A stretch of 50,676 bases of DNA, taken from contig WJJL01000008.1 of assembly GCA_014729725.1 (NCBI GenBank), forward strand, positions 1 to 50,676, read 5' to 3'. A program made the position numbers and the translations under genes. This document shows, one piece after another, positions 29,690 to 38,085 of this stretch; the stretch's first letter is position 1; each line of letters opens with the position of its first letter. Source of the DNA: Candidatus Moraniibacteriota bacterium. Its GTDB lineage: Bacteria; Patescibacteriota; Minisyncoccia; CAIUEV01; JAHKAQ01. Under the pieces are notes generated by a model, which did no database searches, was not told the DNA's origin, and saw only the letters and a list, made by a program, of their open reading frames with translations.

Positions 29690-30176
29690 GTTCCATATAT
29701 TTTTTAATGCAATTATGCATTTTTTTCATTTTTAAGCTGTCTTTTTTATTATAATGATTAAATCCGGATAAATGAAGCAACCCATGGATTAAAGCACTAA
29801 TAATCGCCGATCCAAGCTTCCTTTTTGTCTTATTTGATTTTTGTTTAATATATTCGACACTTAAATATATTTCGCCGACACTCGGGGTGTTTTGTTCAAT
29901 GATGTTTTTTAAAGGATCTTCCTGTTTTTCATAATTAAAACTCAAAACATCGGTAGCTTTGTTGATTTTTCTATACTTACTATTTAGCTTTTTAATCTTA
30001 TTATTGTCAATAAAAACAATATTTATTTGTTGGGGGCATTTGGGGTTTTTCAGGCATTTAATCAAGGCTTTCTTTAATAAATTTGCATCCAGCTTTTTTT
30101 TAAACTTACTTAAAAAACCGTTTTCAACTTCAAAAAAAATTTTTATTTTTATTGTATTTTTTTGTTTAATCTTCAC
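29667..30176 (-). CDS. ybeY: endoribonuclease YbeY (GTG start)
   Basis: HGLLHLSGFNH metal-binding motif, YRKINKATDVLSFNY, VGEIYLSVE. Confidence 0.88.
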   Translation of the reverse strand: MKIKQKNTIKIKIFFEVENGFLSKFKKKLDANLLKKALIKCLKNPKCPQQINIVFIDNNKIKKLNSKYRKINKATDVLSFNYEKQEDPLKNIIEQNTPSVGEIYLSVEYIKQKSNKTKRKLGSAIISALIHGLLHLSGFNHYNKKDSLKMKKMHNCIKKYMERATSSAG

Positions 30177-30619
30177 TCAAGATTTTTTAATACCAGATCC
30201 TTTATTCTTTCTCCCGAAGCAATTCCTTGAGTTTCTTTAATCGCAACAGGCATTACTTTACCTATATCCTTTTTTTCTTTGGCTTTAGTTTCTTTAATTG
30301 CCTGTTTTACTATTTTTTCTAACTTTTCATCGCTTAATTCTTCCGGCAAAAATTCTTTAATGATTTTAGCCTCCTGCTCTTCCTTTTCTTTCAAATCGTC
30401 CCTGCCAGCGTTCTGATATTGTTTTATGGAATCCTGACGCCTTTTTAATTGATTTTTTAAAATCGAAACAACCTCCCGGTCATTTAAAGGCTCTTTTTTT
30501 TCGATTTCTTTTTCCTTTATAGCGCTTTTTATCATTCTTAAAGTACTTAAAACAACTTGATCTTTATTTTTCATAGCTGCTACAAATTTTTGATCAATTT
30601 TTTTTATAAGATTTTTCAT
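30173..30619 (-). CDS. GatB/YqeY domain-containing protein
   Basis: KNKDQVVLSTLRMIKSAIKEKEIEKKEPLNDREVVSILKNQLKRRQDSIKQYQNAGRDDLKEKEEQEAKIIKEFLPEELSDEKL..IGKVMPVAI. Confidence 0.92.
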   Translation of the reverse strand: MKNLIKKIDQKFVAAMKNKDQVVLSTLRMIKSAIKEKEIEKKEPLNDREVVSILKNQLKRRQDSIKQYQNAGRDDLKEKEEQEAKIIKEFLPEELSDEKLEKIVKQAIKETKAKEKKDIGKVMPVAIKETQGIASGERIKDLVLKNLE

Positions 30620-30633
30620 TATTTTTCATTATT

Positions 30634-30891
30634 CTATTGTTTGCCGATTTTTCCGCTTCTAAAGCGGTTTTTTTCATCTTCAAGTCTGCCTAATTTAATC
30701 AGTCTTTCCTTTTTCTTTAAAAGCTTAATTCTATGCAACGCCCTTTGCTTTCTTGTTCTTTTATTCATTGTCTTTTTATGATATCGGCGGTCGCGACTTC
30801 TTTTTCCTACCCCGCTTTGCTGCCAGCGTCGGCTGAATCTTCTTAAAAGATTTTCTACGGGTTCATTGCCTTTATTTTTAACTTCAACCAT
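30634..30891 (-). CDS. rpsU: 30S ribosomal protein S21 (extended, divergent)
   Basis: MVEVKNKGNEPVENLLRRFSRRWQQSGVGKRSRDRRYHKKTMNKRTRKQRALHRIKL. Confidence 0.78.
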   Translation of the reverse strand: MVEVKNKGNEPVENLLRRFSRRWQQSGVGKRSRDRRYHKKTMNKRTRKQRALHRIKLLKKKERLIKLGRLEDEKNRFRSGKIGKQ

Positions 30892-31122
30892 TTATAGACA
30901 CCTCCTATTCTTATTTTAAAAATTATTAAATTAAAATCAAAAATAAGGAATTTATATATCTAAAAAATTTTGCTTGGAAAATTTTCAGATAATCAATTCC
31001 CCTAATTTTTAGATTTTACAATCTTGTTGACTGTCACCAATACTAACACAAGAAATCCTAAAAAACAAGAAGCCTCCTTTTCTTTTGAACCAAAACGATT
31101 TAGGGGTGTTTTTTAATTTTTT

Positions 31123-31380
31123 TTACTTGCTTGAAAGTATTTGCCACAATTTGTTTAATTTTTTCCCGGCTTTGTCAATTTCCTGCAATTTTTTCTGGCC
31201 GGATATAATGATTTGGTTATTGCTTATTTTTTCATAATTCAATTGAGAGCTAAAATATTTATTGTATATAATCCAACTTGCTATAATGAGCAAAAAAGCC
31301 AGGGCGATGAAGATGTTTCTGATCTTTTCTCTGGTTTTATAATCTTTTTGCTCAATTTTTTTATAAATATTTTTTAACAT
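31123..31380 (-). CDS. small single-TM hypothetical protein
   Basis: Basic N-terminus then NIFIALAFLLIIASWIIYNKYF; SSQ..; ORF length only. Confidence 0.5.
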   Translation of the reverse strand: MLKNIYKKIEQKDYKTREKIRNIFIALAFLLIIASWIIYNKYFSSQLNYEKISNNQIIISGQKKLQEIDKAGKKLNKLWQILSSK

Positions 31381-31536
31381 TTAGGGTTTTAAATCTATAA
31401 GAAGCTTTTTAAAATACAAACACATCCTGGGTGTAATTAAATTAGTCAAACAATAAATACACTTAAACATACTGTTCACCAACTATTTCAAAAATTTAGC
31501 CAAGCTTGTTGGCTGATCAAAGACTATCGGAAAAAT

Positions 31537-32190
31537 TTATTTATTAAAAGCGATCACCTCTGTTTCTTCGGGATTTAGGTTATTAGCGTTTATATTCAAT
31601 TTTTCAACAGTTTCTTTGGGTTGTTTGCCAAGTTCGTTATAGAATTTTTCCACCTCTTCCAGACCGCTCAATTGCAGGTCTTTTTGGTTAAAGTGCATAG
31701 GGATTATTATGGATGGTTCAATTAATTTTACGATTTCCACAGCTTGTTTGGGGTTGATTGTATAAGTTCCTCCCACCGGTATCATTAAAATATCAATGCT
31801 TCCAATTTCATCGGCTTGTTTTTGGCTTAAAGTGTGACCTAAATCACCCAGATGACAAACTTTAAGCTTTTCGTTTTCAATTACATAAACCGTGTTTAAC
31901 CCCCTAGATCGACCTTTTTCTTCGTCATGATAAGTTTGAATTCCCTTAACATTCACTCCTTTGTAAGAATATTCTCCAGGGTTATTAATATAGAAGAATC
32001 CTTTATCTAATTCCTTTGTGTAATTATGATCAAAGTGATCGTGAGTGGACAAGACAAGATCAGCCACTCCCTTGGGAGGTTTTAAACCGATACTTTTATC
32101 AAAAGGGTCGATATAGATAATTAACTTCTCATCTTTATCGGATTTTGTTTCGATTTTAAAGCACGCATGCCCGATGTAGGAAATTTTCAT
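31537..32190 (-). CDS. MBL-fold metal-dependent hydrolase (UPF0173-like)
   Basis: KISYIGHACFKIET..DLVLSTHDHFDHNYTKEL..VCHLGDLGHTLSQKQADEIGSIDILMIPVGGTYTINPKQAVEIVKLIEPSIIIPMHF. Confidence 0.88.
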   Translation of the reverse strand: MKISYIGHACFKIETKSDKDEKLIIYIDPFDKSIGLKPPKGVADLVLSTHDHFDHNYTKELDKGFFYINNPGEYSYKGVNVKGIQTYHDEEKGRSRGLNTVYVIENEKLKVCHLGDLGHTLSQKQADEIGSIDILMIPVGGTYTINPKQAVEIVKLIEPSIIIPMHFNQKDLQLSGLEEVEKFYNELGKQPKETVEKLNINANNLNPEETEVIAFNK

Positions 32191-32519
32191 ATTATTTTTT
32201 TAAATAGTTAATGCGAATTACCAAATAAATACTTTCCTTTAAAAGGAGAACGCTCTTCCTTTTTAAGGAAGCACTTATAGATAATCTTAAATCTTAATTT
32301 CTTTTAATGTATTATAATAAAAAATAACAAAATTTAAAAATTTTTTAAAAAAATAGTATAGTTATTTAATTAATTGGAAGGTTTTTTCCAATCTTGTCAA
32401 ATTTTTTGGAAAATGATAAAGTACAATAAAGATTTTTCAAAAAAGAAAAATTAACAAAAAATTTCTATATACTGATATTTATAGAAAAAATAAATAAGTT
32501 TTATTATTGAAAAATTAAA

Positions 32520-33512
32520 ATGACTGATAAAAAAGAAAATAACAAAGTTGATAAAAAGGATTTGGAAAAGATGGAGTCCTTGAAAAGGATAATTGAGGAA
32601 GCTGAAAAGAGCCTATATTCCGCCAGAGCTATGTTGATGAGATTGGAAAATAAAACCGGGGTTAAACAACCTTCCGTAAATAAAAAAACTTATGGAGCCA
32701 GCCCTGATGGTAAGGTTATTGAAGGAGTTTTCGATGGGCAGCACATGATCGGTAACGATGGCAAGCAGTATCCAGTACCGGCTAATTATGCCAGTAAATC
32801 AAAATTGGTTGAGGGAGACATGCTAAAGTTAACCATTACCGATGACGGAAATTTTGTGTATAAACAAATTGGTCCCGTAGATAGAAAAAGATTGATTGGT
32901 ATTATAGGAGAGGATGAGTATGGAAATTTTATAATAAACAGCGAGGGTAAAAACTATAAGGTTTTACTTGCCTCAGTTACTTACTATAAAGCTCAGGCAG
33001 GAGATGAAGTAACCATTGTTGTTCCCAGAAGCGGCAATCCGGTTTGGTGCTCTATTGAAAATGTTACTAAAAAATCTTTTGAACTGGAATCTGAATCTGA
33101 TTCAAAAGAAGAAGATCTGGATAAGGATTATAATGAAATTCAGGATCCTTTTTTAAAAAGCGAAGTTGATTCCAATGCGGCAAAAACAGAGGATTTAAAA
33201 GAAGGAGAAGAAGTAGAACAAAATGATAACAAAGAAGAGAAAACTAAACCCTCTCAAGATAAAAATGAGATTGGCGATCCTTTTCCTATAAAAAAAGAAG
33301 AGATGGACGAAGTAGCCCAAGAATGGACTCCGGAGTTTGAAAAAATACAAAAAGAAGTTCAAGAAGACAAAGAAGCACCGAAAGATCAGAATGGCTCCCA
33401 AAACAGTGGAGCTCTTCAAACAAATAAAAAAAGCAAAACCTTGGTCAAGGAAAGTTTACCTGACACCCCAGAGGAAGTTTTAGGAAAGCCCCAAAAAAAT
33501 TCTGAAAAATAA
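32520..33512 (+). CDS. uncharacterised protein: coiled N-terminus, beta-rich core, long acidic disordered tail
   Basis: EGVFDGQHMIGNDGKQYPVPANYASKSKLVEGDMLKLTITDDGNFVYKQIGPVDRKRLIG..KVLLASVTYYKAQAGDEVTIVVPRSGNPVWCSIENV. Confidence 0.7.
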   Translation: MTDKKENNKVDKKDLEKMESLKRIIEEAEKSLYSARAMLMRLENKTGVKQPSVNKKTYGASPDGKVIEGVFDGQHMIGNDGKQYPVPANYASKSKLVEGDMLKLTITDDGNFVYKQIGPVDRKRLIGIIGEDEYGNFIINSEGKNYKVLLASVTYYKAQAGDEVTIVVPRSGNPVWCSIENVTKKSFELESESDSKEEDLDKDYNEIQDPFLKSEVDSNAAKTEDLKEGEEVEQNDNKEEKTKPSQDKNEIGDPFPIKKEEMDEVAQEWTPEFEKIQKEVQEDKEAPKDQNGSQNSGALQTNKKSKTLVKESLPDTPEEVLGKPQKNSEK

Positions 33513-33517
33513 ATTCA

Positions 33518-34009
33518 ATGAAAACAGCAGCCCAGCCTTCAAAGTTTCTTGTGTTTAATCAATTTGGGAAATTTATTGTAACAGGCTTTATAAATACAGC
33601 TATTGATTTTACTGTGCTTTATCTTTTAATGGCCATCAGCGGCAAAAACGCCGGGATATATACTTTAATTTTTCCGGCTGTTTCTTTTAGCGTGGCGACC
33701 GTTAACAGCTTCTTTTTAAACAGGTATTGGACATTCAAAAGACAAGAAGTTAAGAAGAAGGAAAAGGAACAAAAGGATTTTGGACAATTTTTGCTGGTTA
33801 CCTTGATTGGACTTTCCATAAATGCTGGTTTGACTTATGTTATTAGCAATAAAATCGAACCCTTTTTAGGCCTTGCTTTTATTCAAAATATATTTGAAAA
33901 TCCTGACACTAGCCGGGAAATGTGGGTGTTATTCTCTAAAGCTGCAGCTACCGGTTTTTCTTTAATTTGGAACTTTCTGGGCTATAAATTCTGGGTTTTT
34001 AAGAAATAG
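33518..34009 (+). CDS. GtrA family membrane protein
   Basis: FNQFGKFIVTGFINTAIDFTVLYLLMAISG..ATVNSFFLNRYWTFK..LIWNFLGYKFWVFKK. Confidence 0.93.
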   Translation: MKTAAQPSKFLVFNQFGKFIVTGFINTAIDFTVLYLLMAISGKNAGIYTLIFPAVSFSVATVNSFFLNRYWTFKRQEVKKKEKEQKDFGQFLLVTLIGLSINAGLTYVISNKIEPFLGLAFIQNIFENPDTSREMWVLFSKAAATGFSLIWNFLGYKFWVFKK

Positions 34010-34100
34010 ATTTTTCAGTTTATTATTTTCCTATTCTCTTCAAAGTAATAAATTTGTTTTATTAAGTATAGGTTCTGTATTTTTTCCTTTCTCGCTTGTC

Positions 34101-34150
34101 TTTATTTCAAAGAAAAAACAAACAATTTACACTATTTATTGTTTAGTATT
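34101..34150 (+). repeat. dispersed intergenic repeat, copy B
   Basis: TTTATTTCAAAGAAAAAACAAACAATTTACACTATTTATTG. Confidence 0.6.
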
Positions 34151-34251
34151 TATATAGCTAAATTTAATGGAAATTCTGTTAAAAATTTAATATTGTTGAA
34201 AGATTAATGTTTTGATAGTATTTTTGATAGATTGAAGATTCAAATAAAATT

Positions 34252-34692
34252 ATGAAGCCTGTAATTAACAGAAAAGTTAGATTCCATTATGAAATATTGG
34301 AAACCCTGGAAGCGGGGATTGTTTTGACTGGAGCTGAAGTAAAATCCGTAAAAAAAGGACAAGTCGATATTTCCAATGCTTATGTTACAATTAAAAACGA
34401 TGAGATTTTTTTAATAAACGCCAGCATCCCCAGGTATAAATTCGCACCTGCTGACGAAAGTTATGATCCCACGAGGTCTAGAAAACTTTTATTAAAAAAA
34501 TCTCAAATTCAGTCGCTAAAAGGTTATTTGACTCAAAAAGGATTGACTTTAACCGCAATAAAGGTATATACTAAACGAAACAAGGTAAAAGTGGAGATTG
34601 CCTTGGTTAAGGGAAAAAAGAAGTTTGACAAACGGGAAGATATCAGAAGAAGACAACATGAAAAAGAAATGAGGAATATAAAGTCTTTTTAA
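34252..34692 (+). CDS. smpB: SsrA-binding protein
   Basis: NRKVRFHYEILETLEAGIVLTGAEVKSVKKGQVDISNAYVTIKNDEIFLINASIPRY..RRQHEKEMRNIKSF. Confidence 0.95.
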   Translation: MKPVINRKVRFHYEILETLEAGIVLTGAEVKSVKKGQVDISNAYVTIKNDEIFLINASIPRYKFAPADESYDPTRSRKLLLKKSQIQSLKGYLTQKGLTLTAIKVYTKRNKVKVEIALVKGKKKFDKREDIRRRQHEKEMRNIKSF

Positions 34693-34707
34693 TCTCACAA
34701 AATTTAT

Positions 34708-35099
34708 GGGAGTGACGGGCTTCGAGGATAGATAAGGTAAGTATTGCAAGCCAAGTTTTAAAGATCTTGTAAAAACTTTAAAAATTATAGTCGCAAAACT
34801 ATTTAATAAGGCTAAGGTTGCAATAGCTAACGCTTTTGCTCCAATGAGCCTTCAAACCGCTACTGCCTAATACGCAGCAGCCATCGATTCAATTGATGCC
34901 TAATAGATTGAAATCGGTGTCGTTTATTAGGCGAATCCTTTAAGAGCGTTTCCCTTTTTTAGGAGGATTTTGCAAGGAAACAGAAAAATTCATTTTTTTG
35001 CTCAACTTAAGTGAATTTTTCCAAAAATCGGTTGAGCTAAGCTTGTAGAAAATATTTTGCCAAATTTATCCCACGCCGGTTCAACTCCGGCCACTTCCA
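34708..35099 (+). ncRNA. ssrA: tmRNA (one-piece), tag AKLFNKAKVAIANAFAPMSLQTATA
   Basis: Acceptor GGGAGTG/CACTTCC; GACGGGCTTCGAGGA 5' domain; ATAGTC-GCA resume site at 34793; tag ORF to TAA 34868..34870; H-type pseudoknot CGATTCAAT/ATTGAAATCG with GCCTAATA/TATTAGGC plus two further pseudoknots; T-arm GCCGGTTCAACTCCGGC; directly after smpB. Confidence 0.96.
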
Positions 35100-35133
35100 C
35101 CTAAGAAGTATTATATTATAAAAAAAGTTAAGA

Positions 35134-35667
35134 ATGCGTTTTAGGGATTCTAAGCAATCTAAGAAAAAGGAACGAATAAATCGTGAAATCAAAGCTCCCA
35201 AAGTTAGAGTGATTGACCAGCAGGGCAATCAAATGGGGATTTTTGATATTTCTCAAGCTTTCAGCAGGGCGCAGGAAGAAGGGCTTGATTTGGTGGAGAT
35301 TGTCCCTAAAGCCCAACCTCCGGTTGTAAAAATTATGGATTATGGTAAATTTCAGTACAATAAGAAAAAGCAGGAGAAGAAAAACAAGGCTAAATCCAAA
35401 GAAACTGAGACAAAAGGCATCAGACTCAGTGTAAATATTGAAGAACATGATTTGGAAATTAAAAAGAAAAGAGCAGAGAAATTTTTAAAAAAAGGCAACA
35501 AGGTTTCTATAGAAGTTATTTTAAAAGGAAGAGAAAAAATGTTTCGCCAAAGAGCAAAAGAGGTCTTGCAGGAGTTTATAGAAAAAATTGAAGCGCCTAT
35601 CAGTTTTGACCAAGAGCCCAAAAGTGTTCCCAGAGGGTTTTTAGCGGTTATCAAACCTGATAAATAA
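35134..35667 (+). CDS. infC: translation initiation factor IF-3
   Basis: INREIKAPKVRVIDQQGNQMGIFDISQAFSRAQEEGLDLVEIVPKAQPPVVKIMDYGKFQYNKKK. Confidence 0.96.
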   Translation: MRFRDSKQSKKKERINREIKAPKVRVIDQQGNQMGIFDISQAFSRAQEEGLDLVEIVPKAQPPVVKIMDYGKFQYNKKKQEKKNKAKSKETETKGIRLSVNIEEHDLEIKKKRAEKFLKKGNKVSIEVILKGREKMFRQRAKEVLQEFIEKIEAPISFDQEPKSVPRGFLAVIKPDK

Positions 35668-35750
35668 CAAAAATTTGTACAACGCGTTTTTTCCCAAGAC
35701 TATCTTTATTATGAGCGTTTTAGAAGACTTTATATTTGGTGCCTACCTTG

Positions 35751-35787
35751 ACCCGAAGGACTTGACGGTCTTTCGCCTTTGGCGGGT
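35751..35787 (+). promoter_or_regulatory. candidate structured leader of rpmI-rplT (three-way-junction-like)
   Basis: ACCC-[GAAGGAC TTGACG GTCTTTC]-[GCC TTT GGC]-GGGT nested pairing. Confidence 0.5.
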
Positions 35788-35849
35788 AAAAGTTTTTCAA
35801 GTGCGAAAAATTGAAAATATAGCCCGGTAATTCAATATAAGATAATAAA

Positions 35850-36038
35850 ATGAAGAAGAATTCAAAAATTATCAGAAAGAGACTGATCATAAAACCTAAG
35901 AAAAAAATGGTTTTAAGAAAAAAGACTCACCAAAGTCATTATAATGCCAGTGATTCCGGAGATGAAAGCCGGAAAAAGCGGAATTTTGCTAAATTAAATA
36001 GAGATTTAAGCAAAAAAATAATTAATCTAACCAGTTAA
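35850..36038 (+). CDS. rpmI: 50S ribosomal protein L35 (divergent)
   Basis: Small basic ORF between infC and rplT; KKMVLRKKTHQSHYNASDSGDESRKKRNFAKLNRDLSKKIINL. Confidence 0.8.
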   Translation: MKKNSKIIRKRLIIKPKKKMVLRKKTHQSHYNASDSGDESRKKRNFAKLNRDLSKKIINLTS

Positions 36039-36047
36039 TATTTTCAG

Positions 36048-36389
36048 ATGAGGGTAAAAAGAGCCAAAAATGCCAGAAAAAAAAGAAAAAAGATCCTAAA
36101 AGCCAATAAGGGTTTTTTGGGACTTAGGAAATCCTGTTATAAAAAAGCCAAAGAAGCTTTTATTAAAGCGGGCAAATATTCTTATAGAGACAGAAAAGTT
36201 AAGAAAAGACAAATAAGAAGACTGTGGCAGATTAGGATCAACAATGCGGCCAGAGAAAATGATTTAAGTTATTCGAAATTTATTAAAAAACTAAAGGACA
36301 ATAAGGTGGAACTGGATAGAAAAGTCCTTTCTCAGTTGGCTTGTGATCACAAACAGGTATTTGATAAGATTGTGGAAAAGGTAAAATAG
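36048..36389 (+). CDS. rplT: 50S ribosomal protein L20
   Basis: RVKRAKNARKKRKKILKANKGFLGLRKSCYKKAKEAFIKAGKYSYRDRKVKKRQIRRLWQIRINNAAREND. Confidence 0.96.
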   Translation: MRVKRAKNARKKRKKILKANKGFLGLRKSCYKKAKEAFIKAGKYSYRDRKVKKRQIRRLWQIRINNAARENDLSYSKFIKKLKDNKVELDRKVLSQLACDHKQVFDKIVEKVK

Positions 36390-36448
36390 AATACCGTTTT
36401 TAACAATTTTATTGTATAATAAAAAGAATAGCCGGACTTTATTTAATT

Positions 36449-36496
36449 TTTATTTCAAGGAAAAAATAAGTAATTAGTACTACCTAATTGTCTATC
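36449..36496 (+). repeat. dispersed intergenic repeat, copy C
   Basis: TTTATTTCAAGGAAAAAATAAGTAATTAGTACTACCTAATTG. Confidence 0.6.
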
Positions 36497-36749
36497 CGGG
36501 TTTTCAATATCCCCTTGTTTTTTTATTGTTTTTTATAACCCCTATATTAAAGATTTTTGAAATATTTTTTTTGAATTTTTGCTTTTATAAACAAAGCCGG
36601 GTAAAATTTAAATTATTAAAGCTTAGGTTTTTGGTAGGTTTTTAATTTTGCTTTTTCTTGGCTTTAATTTTTCAAAGCATAAATTTTCAGACCGTAAGCT
36701 ACATTATTTTGAAAAAAGGCGTAATTTTTATACAAAATAAAAAGCATAG

Positions 36750-37967
36750 ATGAAACAAAAAGATATCAGGTTTTTCAGCAAAGTTAAAAAACCTCAAGAA
36801 GGATTTTCAATTGGGTTGGGGATAATTTATATTTTTTTGTTTTTAACTTTAGCTTTGGTTGTTTTGGGGAGTGTTATTTGGTATTTAAAGCATAAAAACA
36901 ATGATTTTTACAGAACTTTTAAAAATCAGGAAAATCAAGATAAAAATAAGCTTTATGATGAACTAAATTATATAAATCAAAGATTCGGGTTTTCCCTGCA
37001 ATTTACTCCGGCCTGGAAAGATTATCAGATAAAAGTGATTTTTCAAGATAAAAATCAGGATAAAAATAAAGAAAGAGAATTTTTTGAAATTAAGTTTTTT
37101 CTGCCAAGCAAGGAAGCTAAAAACAGCGACTTGCAAGATTTTTATAATATTTGGTCGATTCTGGCTTTTAAGGTAGAACCACAGGAAAAAGATCAAAAAG
37201 AAACCAAAAGCAAAGATCTTGAATTAATCGACAAAGAAAAGCTTGAATCTATCGAAACAGAGTTGGGAGTGGAAAAAATAGGCTCAAATCAAAAATATAT
37301 GTTTTTTTCCAAGGTCAATAAACCCCTACCAAACGACATCGATCCAAAAGCGCTGGCCGATATTAATTTTATTAAACAAAATTTTAAAACTCTAAAGGCT
37401 CAAGAAAACTCAGAAGATAAAGACAACGCGCCTAGCATACCGGATCAGCTTGACGAAAATATTAACCCCAAAGCTTTGGAATCAGTTGAAAAACAGCAAA
37501 ACTCAAATCAAAAACCGCTTTATAATGTTTCGTTTGCTTCAAAATCCGATTATTTTTTTAATTGTAAATATCATTATTCCTTTTATATTCCTTCAAGTTG
37601 GGAAATCCCTGAAGATAGCCATTATGCTTCCAATGTTAAGCTTTATGGCTCTAATATAAATATTGAAATTGAAAGCTTCGAGCTTGAGAAAAATCAAGGA
37701 TTGGAAGAATTTGCTTTGTCTGAATCCAAGAAAATTTCCGACAGATTAATTTCCAAAAATAAAGTGGACTGGTCAACCAAAGAGGCTTATGTTTTTAAAT
37801 TCAAAAAGTCAAAAGCTGTATTTTGGATTTTTAATAAAGACAATCAAATCTTTGGACAAAAAATGCTAATATCTTCCAGGAGTTATCAAGGCAATAATGA
37901 TCTAATTGATAAGATTTTGGGGACTTTGGTGATAAATCAAAATTATTTGGCTCAGTGCAATGAATAG
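36750..37967 (+). CDS. uncharacterised single-TM protein with large extracytoplasmic domain
   Basis: FSIGLGIIYIFLFLTLALVVLGSVIWYLK TM; then RFGFSLQFTPAWKDYQIK and CKYHYSFYIPSSWEIPED segments. Confidence 0.65.
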   Translation: MKQKDIRFFSKVKKPQEGFSIGLGIIYIFLFLTLALVVLGSVIWYLKHKNNDFYRTFKNQENQDKNKLYDELNYINQRFGFSLQFTPAWKDYQIKVIFQDKNQDKNKEREFFEIKFFLPSKEAKNSDLQDFYNIWSILAFKVEPQEKDQKETKSKDLELIDKEKLESIETELGVEKIGSNQKYMFFSKVNKPLPNDIDPKALADINFIKQNFKTLKAQENSEDKDNAPSIPDQLDENINPKALESVEKQQNSNQKPLYNVSFASKSDYFFNCKYHYSFYIPSSWEIPEDSHYASNVKLYGSNINIEIESFELEKNQGLEEFALSESKKISDRLISKNKVDWSTKEAYVFKFKKSKAVFWIFNKDNQIFGQKMLISSRSYQGNNDLIDKILGTLVINQNYLAQCNE

Positions 37968-38085
37968 TATAAAATTAAATTTAAATTATTTTGAATTGGC
38001 AATTCAATGTTTTCTTTGAAAAGGAGTTGCACTAAAAATTATTTTTTAGTTTCTTAATTTAAGCTAAATTAATTTAATAAAAAAA

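Noticed and set aside
31410-31470. CAAACAATAAATACACTTAAAC as a further member of the dispersed repeat
   Set aside because: Only a partial, weak match to the consensus; not counted.
34549-35228. Minus-strand ORFs 34549..34749 and 35037..35228
   Set aside because: They overlap smpB, tmRNA and infC; the RNA and the two proteins explain the sequence fully.
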